This document shows, piece after piece, positions 1-11,788 of a stretch of DNA of 64,000 nt (within the stretch, counting starts at the first letter, position 1; each line of letters begins with the position of its first letter). The translations under genes and the position numbers were made by a program. Source of the DNA: Prosapia bicincta. Lineage: Eukaryota; Arthropoda; Insecta; Hemiptera; Cercopidae. Under the pieces are notes generated by a model, which searched no databases, was not told the origin of the DNA, and saw only the letters and a list, made by a program, of their open reading frames with translations. The stretch covers positions 140,338,143 through 140,402,142 of the forward strand of contig JBAIZL010000006.1 of the NCBI GenBank assembly GCA_036971475.1, written 5' to 3'.

Positions 1-2540
1 ACTAAAACACTGGGTAATACACATTAAATATAAAAAATTAAATTATGATGTGAATAAATATCTTAAAGCAGAATTTGAACTAAGAACTAGTTTAAAATGA
101 CTAACACAAAAAGCTAAGAAATGCACTGCCTTATAATATGGAGAATATGGATTGAAATAGACAAGGAAATAAAAACTGCACATAATATCGCGAATCGTAG
201 TTTATTATATATATAATATATATAAAAATTAATTAAATAAAGAAACAAAAACAAACGCTAAATACAGCAAGTATAAGTAAAGCTTACTGCTTTTCTAACT
301 TCTGTAAACATTTCCACAACCCAAGGTCTTGCACATTTTTATAACACACCTATGCATAGGAAATATCAATTTTGTGCATTAGCAAGATTTTCCAACAAAA
401 CAAACCTTGTGAAAAATATTGCACTTTTGAAAGTTTGTTTAAGGCCATTTCTAGATTTCATTGCTTTCTTTGTACATAGGAAACGTCAATCTTGTGCAAT
501 ACTCAAAATTCTTCCATAAAGCAAAAATTGTGAAAAATATTGCACTTTCAAGTTGTTAAGGTCATTTCTTATTCATTATTTTAATAGTACATAGGAAATG
601 CCATTTTGTGCAGTATGCAAGATTCTCCAACAAATCAAAACTTGTGAAAAATATTGCACCTTTAGGTTGTTAAGGCCATTTCTTATTCATGTTATTTTTT
701 TGTACACTTCAATATTCCACCTTGCCTCACTGTATAAAACTAAATACAAATCTGTACAATTAACATTATGAGATACACAAAAATTTATGAGATACGAAAT
801 ATGAGTATTGGCAGGAGAGTAACCCTTTACTCTCGAGTATTGGCTTTGAAGTACATGTGATTCTAAATTAATAATCACAATAATAAGAGGTTCAAGATAA
901 ATTCATTAAATAAAAGGTACAAAGAAAATACTACACTGATTGATTGTAATAAGTTATGGACGGGTATATTGCTGTGCAAGTTGACTTTATTCTAGTAACT
1001 GGTTTCTTGGCTTAGCTGTAATTTTTCTGTACTTCTTTCCAACAGGAAATACACTAATCTAGTTGTAATAGTTGAAAATAAAAAATTGCAAATACAAACA
1101 AATTTATTCAGTTTTATGTAAACATTTTAAATAATAAAACATATAAATGTAAACATTTCAGAAGAATATAGTAGGATTTTCTTCACATGTAAATTTACTT
1201 TGAAAAAGAAAGCAAATACTCAGAATAATATTTACAAATGCATTTATACATATTTGAAGGTTTTATATAATCAAATTCCTAAAAAACACAAGTGAAAAAT
1301 GATTAGTAAAACAAGTTTGTCTGTTTAAACATGAGCTAGTATTAAGTTCTCTACTATACTATGTACATATATAAAATTATATAAAACAATACAATAAAAT
1401 AGCTTTATAATTTGATTTACATAAGAAGTGAGCAGTCGATGCTCAGAGTACCTTATACTAGCTTGGGATTGTTAAAAAAAAGTTAATTTACAACTACATG
1501 ATTACATTAAAAACACAAATTCGTACTACAACTAGTTAAGTATCAATACAAATTAAAAAAATACAAAAATATTTTTAAAAACTTACTAAGATGAAAATAA
1601 TAAAAATTGAGGAACATCAAAATATAGAGAGAGCTGCACACAGTTAAAAACTGGAACAAAATCTTAAACATGAAACTTTGAACTGAGAACAAATAAATGC
1701 ATTATTATTTTAAAAAATTCAATAAGTACAAAATAGAAACTACCAACAGTGTAACAAATGTCTACTTACATCTGCATCCAAAATTTAAATTTGTGATAAA
1801 ATACCCATAGAAGTAATGTTATATAGGATATCAAGAGAGCATTTAGCAAGGACTGCTATTTTTCCTAACAGCAACATAAACAATTTCCCACATCTAAATA
1901 GCAGTTAGAATTTCAGAAAGAAGAGGAAATTTATTTACCATAACATATGCAATAGTTGGAAAGTGATGAAAAAGACTGACCCAAGAAGTACTAATTATTA
2001 ATGAACTCCATTAATTCACATTGTAAAAACCTAATTTATGAATGCCTAAGAGATAGATTGGGCTATCAGAAACTGCACGTTCAACTATATTGATAGTTTA
2101 CCCCAATGCTGGCTGAAAATAATTTTCATTATCTTTTGTTTAGCTTTGGAAAGAGCTTTTTAGCTTGGAATACAGAATGTAATTCCTAACCCCTCCTCAT
2201 AAGCCCAGATGGAAGTGGCTTGTGAGAAGATGGGACTAAAAAGGCTGGGCATGTTTCCAGGATCTCAAACTAAATCAACTCATTGGAAGTAAAACAAGAT
2301 TCAGTTAAAATTACCAACCAAATGTTATATCATCAGACACTGCAAAATAAACAATGTACTACCAACATACATACTTAGTATGAATGGACAAATTAAAAAA
2401 AAAATTATTGACATTTTTAAACTTGTCAGCCCTAATACTAGTAGCAATAATTTTACATTAGAAAGGGAATAATTGTTGTTTAATGAATATTTGTCCCAAG
2501 GTGCTAACTGAGTCACAGAGTTTAGACAAGTTAAATTAAC
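1..2540. other. AT-rich non-coding stretch
   Basis: Apart from the short tandem repeat near 300-705 I see no gene, transposon end or RNA gene here. Open frames are all under 65 codons with no recognisable motif. Confidence 0.5.
300..705. repeat. Diverged tandem repeat, about 115-120 bp unit, three copies
   Basis: The landmark CATAGGAAA recurs at about 355, 475 and 590. Each is followed by a TTGTGCA(A/T)TA stretch, CTTGTGAAAAATATTGCAC and then TTAAGG(C/T)CATTTCT. Copies differ by substitutions and small indels, so the array is old. Confidence 0.85.
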
Positions 2541-2542
2541 TA

Positions 2543-3663
2543 CAGTAAACTCACGATTATCTGTGGGCGGATTAAACGGTTTGCGGATTATCCGGGGTCT
2601 GCCATTGTGTTACAAATACCCAATTTTTATTCCAATAAGATTCATTATTGTTTTTTTTTTTTAACCACTCAACTCGGCACAATATCCGGTAAAACAACGA
2701 TCATAAAAATAAACTAAGCTTTCTCAAATGACACAAGGATAAACAATAACTGTCTTTCTTGTTAGAGTGAATGAACCAACTCGAGGTGGAAACAGACTAC
2801 TGTTAAGAGACAATGACAAAATGCTTGGACGCCCGAAAACCTAATGTGTATCAAAAGATTGTAAACAAATGTCAGCTAATCTCAACTATAAATAATCTAG
2901 GACGTGATATATGCATTATCCATGTCTGTCATATACATTATCGATCTTTATTTCTTTGTGACACAAGTAGAAACAAACATTGCGATTTGAACTTTGAGTG
3001 GTTATTTTAGTTGTAGGTAGTTTGAATTTTTATGCGTTACTTTTATTTCTCTGTCTTTTTTATTGAATTTTATTTTTTGTCATGCAGTATTTTATCATTT
3101 GTAAAAATAAAACAACATTTTAATGTCTAATACACTGTTTTAATGTCCCAAATAAACCTGTATATGGTAGAAATAAAATTTCTGAGATGAAAACAACAGA
3201 CACAATAATTAGAGCAAGACGACTCTTCACTGTGCAACAAAATGGTTCTCAAGGAACTTAGATCGCACAATAAAGCTAAATCAATGCTCACAAAATAACA
3301 GACGAAAGTGACAGATTTTTTGTTAAAAAGTGAAAGTATTATGTGTAAAGGAAATTACATATGTACATACATACTTACTTTAGACATATATTTACGTATG
3401 TATTGTAAATAGTTAGACATATAAATGTACATGTTATAATCCGTCAAATACATCGACATTTTAAATTATTTTCTGAATTTATTTTGTCCTCTGAAGATTA
3501 TTTGTGAATTGCATTAACCCGGGTCATTATTTGTGTAACTTATGGTATAATAATCGATTATCGATCGTTTTGCGTATTCTTTGTTCATAGCGGATTATCC
3601 GGGGAATTCGGTAATCTAGCGTTGCCAGGCCACCCTATTCCACGGATAATCAGGAGTTTACTG
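2543..3663. mobile_element. Pogo/Tigger-type DNA element with TA target duplication, non-autonomous
   Basis: The left end CAGTAAACTC(A)CGATTATC and the inverted right end (GATAATCAGGAGTTTACTG) form imperfect terminal repeats. TA flanks both sides (2541-2542, 3664-3665). Both ends carry internal GCGGATTATCCGGG motifs. A broken frame near 3240-3350 (MVLKELRSHNKAKSMLTK, then KVTDFL) resembles the C-terminal tail of pogo-family transposases. No intact transposase remains. Confidence 0.8.
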
Positions 3664-3665
3664 TA

Positions 3666-5125
3666 GTTAGGGATTAAGACTTCCTACACACAGGAAATAT
3701 AGTCCTTTGGGTCAGAGGTTTTAAGCATAGTCTAAATTTTGTCTCAAATCATTTTGATTTTTAAAAATAAAAAGAACTACATGGAAAGGCCTGAAAATCA
3801 GGAGGTTTAAGATGTAGTGCCATGTTTTTGAAACTAGGCTTTAATCATACCTAAATAAAATAGTTTGTTCCTAGGTACAGTAAATAAGGCATGCTATAAA
3901 GATTCTTTGACTTCTGAAATATTTTTTTGTAATTTGTGTATTTAATTTCCATATATATTCTTTATAAATAGATGAGTTATAAAGAAAAAGTGTTTATAAA
4001 GATTTAATGGTTTAAATGTGGAAAAAACATCTTTCGACATTTGTTATACTTTTACAGGCAAACATATCAATATTAAACACATCAATATAGATAGCATTAA
4101 ATACTAGTTTTAAAACAAATATTGATTGATATCTTCTTAAAATTTGTTCACATGATTCTGCAGGCAAACCAACTTATAAGGTACATAACTTAGGTGTTCT
4201 ATATGAGAGTTTATTTATAGAATTTATTTTTTAAATCAAATATTGTACTGAACTTGTTTTCTTTTGGCACATATCATTATAAAACAAAACCCTGCAACAC
4301 AGACTTCCTTATCTTTTCCTTAAATTTATATAATACAGTAATCAATATGATATTACCAAATACATTTATTTTATAATTATGGTAAAAAATAGCAAGCCTC
4401 TTTTAAAGATATTTCAAAATCAAATTATTTGTAATGATAACTGGTTACAAAAATAAACTAACTTGCAACTAACTACAAAGTAACAAATCTAAAGGTAAAA
4501 ATTTGTTGTGGCCGATTAGTTTCTGTTACAAACAAATTAGAATTTCAATCAAAACATTGAAGATTTTTTTTATTTTGGTTTTAATTTCTTTAAAATAATA
4601 TTCCAATTGCAGTACTAATAACTCCTAAAACAATTGCAACATACTTCTTGGTCTAAAAGAACTTTGCCCGTTATGCTTTATATTTGTACATGGTAGCTTG
4701 GTATAGTACAACCGTAAGATAAGGGGTGAGCACTGACATTGGATGAGTTAACAGGAATAATGTAGGATGTTATTCTATGCCAATAAGACAGCACCCTTCA
4801 GGAAAATTCAATCATCCCATACATTTATGTTTACCTGACTGAAGTAATAAACTATTGTTTATTCAAAAAAAACTGGAAAAAAAAGTTTCAAGGAATGATT
4901 AAAATTTTATTTCAAAGGCTTAACATGGAAAGAGATCAGAGGTGAATATAAGGTTCATGGTAAGTTTTTTCCTATTTGCAACTGCATACGAGTAGAAATA
5001 TGGTTGTACTTTCACAAAATATAAACATCGTTTAGAATGTACAATGGAAATTACTGCTATGAAATTATTGCTAAAAATCTATGACATGGTTTTAAGCGAT
5101 TGACAAACCAAAGTGCATGGAATAA
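3666..5125. other. Non-coding stretch with nothing recognised
   Basis: AT-rich sequence. I looked for transposon ends, motif-bearing frames and repeats and found none I can support. Confidence 0.45.
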
Positions 5126-5127
5126 TA

Positions 5128-6335
5128 CAGTAATACCCCATACCTACGCGACCGAACGATAATCAGGTAAGTCGAAATCGCGTAAGTCGAAATCGCGTAA
5201 GTCGGGGTATAATTTTACATACAATTACATAGGAATCATATTTAATTGGGACCAAAGACTAAATAAATTAATAAATTAGAAGAAAAATGTATATGTATTA
5301 AAAACTTAAATATATAATACAACCATAAATTGTATTATATACATACGTATTGGAAAGAAATAAGTTAAAAGAAGTTATTTTGACATAGAAGACCTCATGA
5401 AATCTAATATATTAGTATGACGAATTGAAGATGTTTTCCTTCTCACGCATAATTTCCTTGTAACTTGCTAATTTTTTTGTTTTGTGGCAGAAATACACTC
5501 ATCGTTGGAGTCTATGTTTTCCAAAATTTATAAGCCTTGCTCAATTAATCTATGACAAGTCAAGTTTCAAAAGCCTTGCTTTTGTCAAATTTCTAACAGT
5601 CATTTCATTTTCTACGTCCACTGGGTCAAAAGAATCTGCGTTTTTAAGGTCTTGCTCACACATTTCTATGAGCTCATTAATTAATTGTCAGCTCCTGGTT
5701 GTGTAAAATCAGCAGTTCTTGAACGTCATCATTATCCACTTCAAAATTTAGTTGTCCAGTATAACCGACAACTTCTTCAATCATGTCAGCAATTTCGTCA
5801 GACTCTGATACTGATTCTTCTTAAGTTTAAGTGGCAAAAAAAAATAGACACACCTTTTTCCAAACGCTAACCAAAGTTTTTTGTGAATTTTTTATTCGAA
5901 GATTGCTCAATGATTCTAAAAGCATCTAAAACGTTGAACTGTTTCCAATAATCTTCAACAGAGACTTGAGTTATGGCATGATGATCAAATCAGTCCTCAA
6001 AAAGGGAAGCTGTCACCTAAACCTTCCGATTCAACCTCCTAATCACGGGCAAGCTAGCTTTAGAAATATTTTTTAATGGCCTTGAATTTTCTGAGCGATA
6101 AACTTTGAGAGGTTGTAACTTACAGTCACCAGTTGTATTTGCGCCAACCTTTACTATCAATCGGTCTTTGGTGGCCTTAAAACGTGGAAATATTTTCTCT
6201 TCACGCAATATAAAAGTTCTTTTTGGCATTTTATTCGAAAACAAACCTGTTTCTGCATAACTAGGACAGCATGATTTAAAACCGCATAACTTGGGAATCA
6301 CGTAAGACTGGGTAGCGTAAGTCGAGGTGTTACTG
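5128..6335 (-). mobile_element. Tigger-family deletion derivative, copy 1
   Basis: The ends read CAGTAATACCCCATACCTACGCGA and, inverted, ...GCGTAAGTCGAGGTGTTACTG, flanked by TA at 5126-5127 and 6336-6337. It is 1208 bp long and related to the copies at 15051, 41377 and 45280. Transposase remains read on the minus strand. Confidence 0.9.
6017..6301 (-). pseudogene. Tigger (pogo superfamily) transposase fragment
   Basis: Pogo-family transposases cut and paste DNA with a DDD catalytic core. This 94-codon piece contains ETGLFSNKMPKRTFILREEK, FKATKDRLIVKVGANTTGDC and RSENSRPLKNISKASLPVI, the middle of the Tigger catalytic domain. The first catalytic Asp should sit in a (N)ADETGLF motif, but the sequence reads SYAETGLF, so that Asp is absent. 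The residues before it derive from terminal sequence rather than the helix-turn-helix region, so the N-terminal half was deleted. Confidence 0.88.
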
Positions 6336-6337
6336 TA

Positions 6338-8653
6338 TAAGCCATAAGCATTTCACAGTGGTAGGTTTCCAATTCTACACAAAACATTGAGTATGAATAA
6401 AATCTAGGCAAAATGGGTGCCGCGTTTACTTTCAGTTAACAATCAATGTAATTTTGTGGTTGTGTGAGGCAGTTGTGATGCTTTTCCATCAGATTCATGA
6501 TGGGTTTCTCAGCTGATATATATCTGTGGATATTCAGTCTTTATGTAATGTAACATGGATAACACTCCACAGATAATAAAACAGTCGGTTTTTGAAGGCG
6601 AATGGGTTCTGAAGAAGGCAAAGACAGTGAAAAAAGCTGGTAGGGTGATCTTCAATTAGTTGAAAAATGGTAAAACAATGAATGGTTTGTATTATAAATT
6701 ATTGTACTGGTTGAGTGAAAAAAAAGAAAAATGTCATTTAAAATGGAAAATATCCTCTTTAATCAAGGCATTGCATTGGTGCACACCTTCATAGTTTTGA
6801 TGGTAAAAATTGTGAAATTGAAGCACAAACTATTACAAAAATTTCCATTTTAACCAAATTAGGCTCTAAATTACATTTTTTATTAAAAAATTTGATGACA
6901 CACATTAAACAAGGTAATCATAACATAAATAAATCTATACTTAGAAGATCTGAAATGTTGCGCTTTTTTTTAGAAAAGGGCTTTTTGAAGATACTCTTCA
7001 TCACGGTAATAGCAAAATATTTATGTATTATACTTCAGTTACAAAAGTTGTGAAAAATATATGTAAAATTCTTGAAAATAAGTGGTACGAGTCTAGTATT
7101 GTTTAATATACTCATATAGTTTTGATAAGTTATAATTGGAGCATAAATAAAGTTTAGGCGCATCAGCAGTTTTCCACTGGTTTGGGATTTGTAGCAATCA
7201 CCTGTAATTTTATATAAATGTGTTTATATAGATCCCTATGTTGACGATATCATCACATGGCATAAATATCGCTGAAGTATTCAGCTTAGAGATATAAGAT
7301 AATTTTATTAAGCAAAATGGTCATTGTAGATTCTTAAAGATGGTTTCTTAGTAGGCAAAAAGTTATCTGAAGAAAGCCTGTACCTACTAGTATCAATAGA
7401 GCTGTTGATTTCATTAATAATAAGGTAGATTCATTCTATAATAATTTAGAAAGTTGTAACAAAAGATTACTTTTCACTCAGCCACATATAAAACACAAAC
7501 CAGACAGCTCATAAGCCTAAAAAAATACTTGCTCCTCAAAAGGTAGAAACAAATAAATAGGGGAATTTACTAATTAGGAAAATGGGAACACTACAACTTA
7601 TGTGTGCCATTAATGCATCCTGAGATTATGTTTATCTATCCTTTCCCCCCCTACTTTTTGACACAACTATTCATTTTTTGTTATGTGTGCCCATATGTAA
7701 TTAACACTTTTAAGTCTACTCCTGAGAATAGATTGGACCCTAAGAATAGAAATGTAAATGACCCGATTTTAGAGAGTTTTCTAAATTTTAAATAATATAT
7801 TTCTACATTACATTTTCTTTTAGCTTTAAAGTGATATATAACATGTAATATTTTATTTTTATTCCATGTGAAATATGTGTAGTGAAGTGGAATGATGTAC
7901 AGTGTAACTATTTTATTTTTTTTTACTTTTTTAATAATTTTTCAAAGGAGCATAACACCATCTATATGTAAGTAATCAATTCATATTATATATTTCCTGA
8001 AAGCTTGTTTCATTCCCTTTACAACAATGTATAATTTGTTGTAAATATGGTATTTATTATATGTCAAGAAGCTTTTATATTTTATCTACAAACCTCCAAG
8101 CAGATAGAGACAGGCACCTATTAAGGGGTGGGCTTCAAAGTGTTAAAAGTATAATGTGTATGTTGCATTTATTACCAATCTTTTTATAACATTTGATAGA
8201 ATTATCCTGACACAGTAAAATTAATTCACAGCGTAAAAATTACCCTAATTTGAGTAATAATGTTTTTTTATCTGACTTTTTATAGCTATATACAGTATTT
8301 TATGCTTTGATATTGATTTACGTACTTTTGATAGCATACATGTGATACCTTCTGATACTAAAAGTTAATTTTCATTGAAAATAAATTCATAAAAATAATT
8401 TCTCTTAAGAAGCCACAATTACCTCACTCTTCCCTACTATACTGTGAATACCATTCTGTGGTCAATGGTGTTGAAAAAATGAAAAACAAAGGTGAATTGG
8501 TAAAACAAGATTCTTCTGATAAGTGACTACTCTCATGTTTGGATAATTCTGATGCATGGAGAGCAAACACAATCTTAAAGAAATATATTTAACAGAAAAT
8601 GAAACACAAAGTTCAGGAATGTATACAATATCAAAAGCACAGTGGTACAATAT
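6338..8653. other. Non-coding stretch with nothing firmly recognised
   Basis: Only short frames occur. 7604-7795 (PLMHPEIMFIYPF...) is open for 63 codons but has no motif I recognise. A degraded transposon between 6.5 and 7.8 kb is possible but unsupported. Confidence 0.4.
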
Positions 8654-8710
8654 ATTACAATGAAAATATTGGAAAGAACCCCAACACCACAAAAATAACA
8701 AGTTACTTAA

Positions 8711-11509
8711 CACCTTTACCGAAACACCGGTCTCACAGCCACTAAGGGAAATTTATTTATGTGATTGTCGCTACCCTGGATGAGTGGCAGTGCTGACCTT
8801 CATAATAGTCGCCTCCCTCCCCCTTCCCATGGTCAATTTTCGTTTAGTTAGCTTTGATCCTCTGACCTTGGTGTGTCGTTTGTCAAAATCCTACCGGCCT
8901 GTGAGACCGTGAGTTTCGGTTACCGCATATAAGTGTATATGAGACCGGTGTTTCGGCTAGTGTATTCTTTATTATATTTCCTTTTAATATTTATTGTTGC
9001 TAGTTAAAGTGTAAAAATGGCTCGCCAGAATGTTTGTGCAAAGGATCCCGACTATAGCGACATAATTCATGGACTGTTAAACAAAGACGAATGTGATGTT
9101 ATTGACAATCCAAGTAGTAGTAAAATAGACGACTCGGACGCTGATCCCGATTTTGTGTTGTCTGGACAAGAATGTAGTGATAGTGATCCGGGTAACTTGG
9201 ATGATGATGAAGACCTTCTTTTACGGGAAGTCCATGCAAATGTTTTACTAGATACTGAACGTGACGACCTGCCTGAGTATTTCATAGAAAGAAGGAAAAA
9301 AAACGGAAGATGGCCCTCCCAATGCTTGGGAAAGCAAGCCTACTAGAAATTTTGTCAGAACCACAGCACGCAGTATTATTCGTACTGGCTTACCAGGAAT
9401 AAGAGGTCGTGCAAGGGGATTAGGTGACAACCCCTTAAAAACAGATGTATGGAAGCTTTTGTTGGAAGACGAAATTGTCGATTATAGTAGAGAATACTAA
9501 TGTAAAGCTCCAAAAAGTACGGCCACAGCTCAGTGATAAAACAAACAGAAGTAATTACAGGGATACTTGCATTGAAGAGATAAACGCTCTTATAGGTCTG
9601 TTTGTTTCATCATCGGTGTTACGATCTAATGATGAAAAGATTCAGTCACTGTTTACTAAAGACTCTTGCAGCCGCCCAATATTTTCTGCTGCAATGTCTG
9701 AAAAGCGTTATGAAATCCTTGCGTCTTGCCTGAGATTTGATGATTGCAACACAAGGGAGGAAAGAAGAAAAGATGACATGGCTGCACCGATTTCACAAGT
9801 TTCTTTATAAATTTATATCAAACTGTCAAAATGTATACTGTGTCTTCCGCAATGACAGTAGATGAAATGTTAATACCGTTCACGCGCAGATGTGGTTTCA
9901 AAATGTTTATGCTACAAAAACCCAAGAAGTAGGCGTTAAAGCAATATGTTTGACGGATGCAAAATATTCATGTTTGCTAAATGCATATTTGTACACAGGT
10001 GAGGGAAGTGATAGTGTTTCATTGTCTAAAGAAGAAAAGAAACTGAGTATCCCTACCCAAGCTGTTATTTGCGTTTGTAAACCTATTGAAGGTTCAAATC
10101 GAAATGTTACCGCAGATAACTGGTTCAGTTCTCTAGAGGTTTGTGATGAACTTTTGAAACGTAAACTTACCTATGTTGGAACGGTAAGAAAAGACAAGAA
10201 GTTTATTCCAGAAAAATTGTTAGCAAACCAAGCAAGGCCAGTTTTTTCAAATCTGTGTGGATTTAGAGGACAAACTATGATTCTTAGTTATGTGCCGAAA
10301 AGGAATCGAGCTGTGTGTCTGATTTCCACGATGCATGACAGGGTCGAGACAAATGAAGAGAAACAGAAGCCTGAAATGATATGCTATTACAACAAGACAA
10401 AATGTGGGGTCGACTTGTTGGACGTGAAGTGTGATGTGTTCACATGCAGTAAAAGAACTAGGCGATGGCCCCTGGCCGTATTCTATCAGATGATTAATAT
10501 TGCATCTGTGAACTCATTTATAATTTATATGAGTTTCTCAGGTACACCGATGATGTCAAGATTAGAATATGTCAAACTTTTGGGCCGTATGCTTATTGTT
10601 CCCCATCTTCAAAAATGAGTGGCAGACGTTCTAAATCTTCTGAGGTTTGAGGTCTAATATACAACAAGTTTTGACAGAAAACGACACTCAGCAATTGTAA
10701 AAACAGCGGCGCCAAAAACATCAGGAAGAGGAAGAACAGTATGTTCAGCCACAACGAGAACAACAACAGCTCCAGCTAGAAGTACCAAATGACAAGATGG
10801 CAAAAAGAAAAACTTGTGGTTCATGTCCTTACCAAAGGCAACGAAAAATTGCATACATGTGTATAGCCTGTGAAAAGCCGATACGCATGGAATGTAGTAG
10901 AAGACTATGTACTGAGTATGCAAAAGACAAAAAGGTCTAAACACGACCTAATATTCGTAACCAAGGTACTACTTTACATTTTCATTTTTAACAATATTGC
11001 ATTTTTCCATAATACCGAATAGAATTTAGATATTTATGTATTCAATTTCTATATGTGACAATATTTTCTTACAGAATACTTGAGAAATAACTTTACTAAG
11101 AGAAAAGTTCATATTTGTTTGTTATGCCATTTACAATCATGTTTGTTGAAAAAACACATCATAGTGAATTCATAGTCTTTCTTTTAACTTTTAGAATATA
11201 TTATAGTATTTGTAATCTTTGTTTACATTTTAAGATTTAAAAAATCGTATTCTTATATTTTAAAGAGTATACTTGCGAATTTTTATTTTTCAAGATTTTT
11301 GTTTATTTTGTCAATATATAGGTTTATATTCGTTATAAATGTATTTTATTTTCTAAAAAGTCAATGCCATTGACATAATAAACTATTTCTAAAGATATCT
11401 GTATGTTATTGCACCTTAAATTCTCAAAGTAAACGCAAAGGGTAAAATAGCGGTCTCTGAGACCAGGTCTTTCCGCTAGTGTTATAAAAAAGATTTTTCG
11501 GTATAAGTG
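8711..11509 (+). mobile_element. piggyBac-family transposon, 2.8 kb, degraded transposase
   Basis: Flanked by TTAA at 8707-8710 and 11510-11513, the piggyBac target duplication. The terminal repeats are imperfect: left CACCTTTACCGAAA, right (inverted) CACTTATACCGAAA. Subterminal blocks with GGTCTC and GAGACC and a TTTCGGCTAGTGT / TTTCCGCTAGTGT motif occur near both ends. Confidence 0.93.
9017..10940 (+). pseudogene. piggyBac transposase pseudogene (frameshifted)
   Basis: The ATG at 9017 (MARQNVCAKDPDY) starts an acidic N-terminus typical of piggyBac transposases. The frame is lost near 9310 and continues in another frame (NFVRTTARSIIRTGLPGIRG, then NPLKTDVWKLLLEDEI). It shifts again near 9490 (NALIGLFVSSSVLR; EKRYEILASCLRFDD), near 9790 (VDEMLIPFTRRCGFKMFML) and near 9925 (VKAICLTDAKYSCLLNAYLY). 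The three catalytic aspartates appear in place: VDEML, CLTDAKYS and TADNWFS. Next come CGVDLLDVKCDVF and RRWPLAVFYQMINIASVNSF, and a C-terminal Cys-rich domain at about 10800-10920 (CGSCPYQRQRKIAYMCIACE). At least four frameshifts make it non-functional. Confidence 0.93.
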
Positions 11510-11788
11510 TTAAGATTAAACTCTTATGTACATTTCTATGACCATGTCATCATCATCAGAGGGTTTTATTACAAAATTACAATCTAGCAAACACAAAGTT
11601 ACAAACTAGAGTGATGATCTAGAGTGAAGATCAATCTAGTTTGTAGCTTCTTGTTTGCTAGATTGTAATTTTGTAATAAGACCCTCTAATGATAATGACA
11701 TGGTCATCGAAATGTACATAAGGGTTTAATCTTAAGTAACTTGTTATATTTGTGGTGTTGGGGTTCTTTCCAATATTTTCATTGTAAT

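Larger units (their letters stand above)
8654..11788. mobile_element. Palindromic (foldback) element, interrupted by piggyBac
   Basis: The left arm at 8654-8710 (ATTACAATGAAAATATTGGA ... AACAAGTTACTTAA) reappears inverted at about 11725-11788 (TTAAGTAACTTGTTATATTT ... ATTTTCATTGTAAT). The inner arms continue at 11514-11612 and about 11628-11724, sharing CTCTTATGTACATTTC, GACCATGTCATCAT and CAATCTAGCAAAC. Without the piggyBac at 8711-11513 the arms form one near-palindrome of about 330 bp. A related copy is at 18706-18845. Confidence 0.82.

Noticed and set aside
6550..7800. Possible decayed coding element
   Set aside because: Scattered short frames without a recognisable catalytic motif or terminal repeats.
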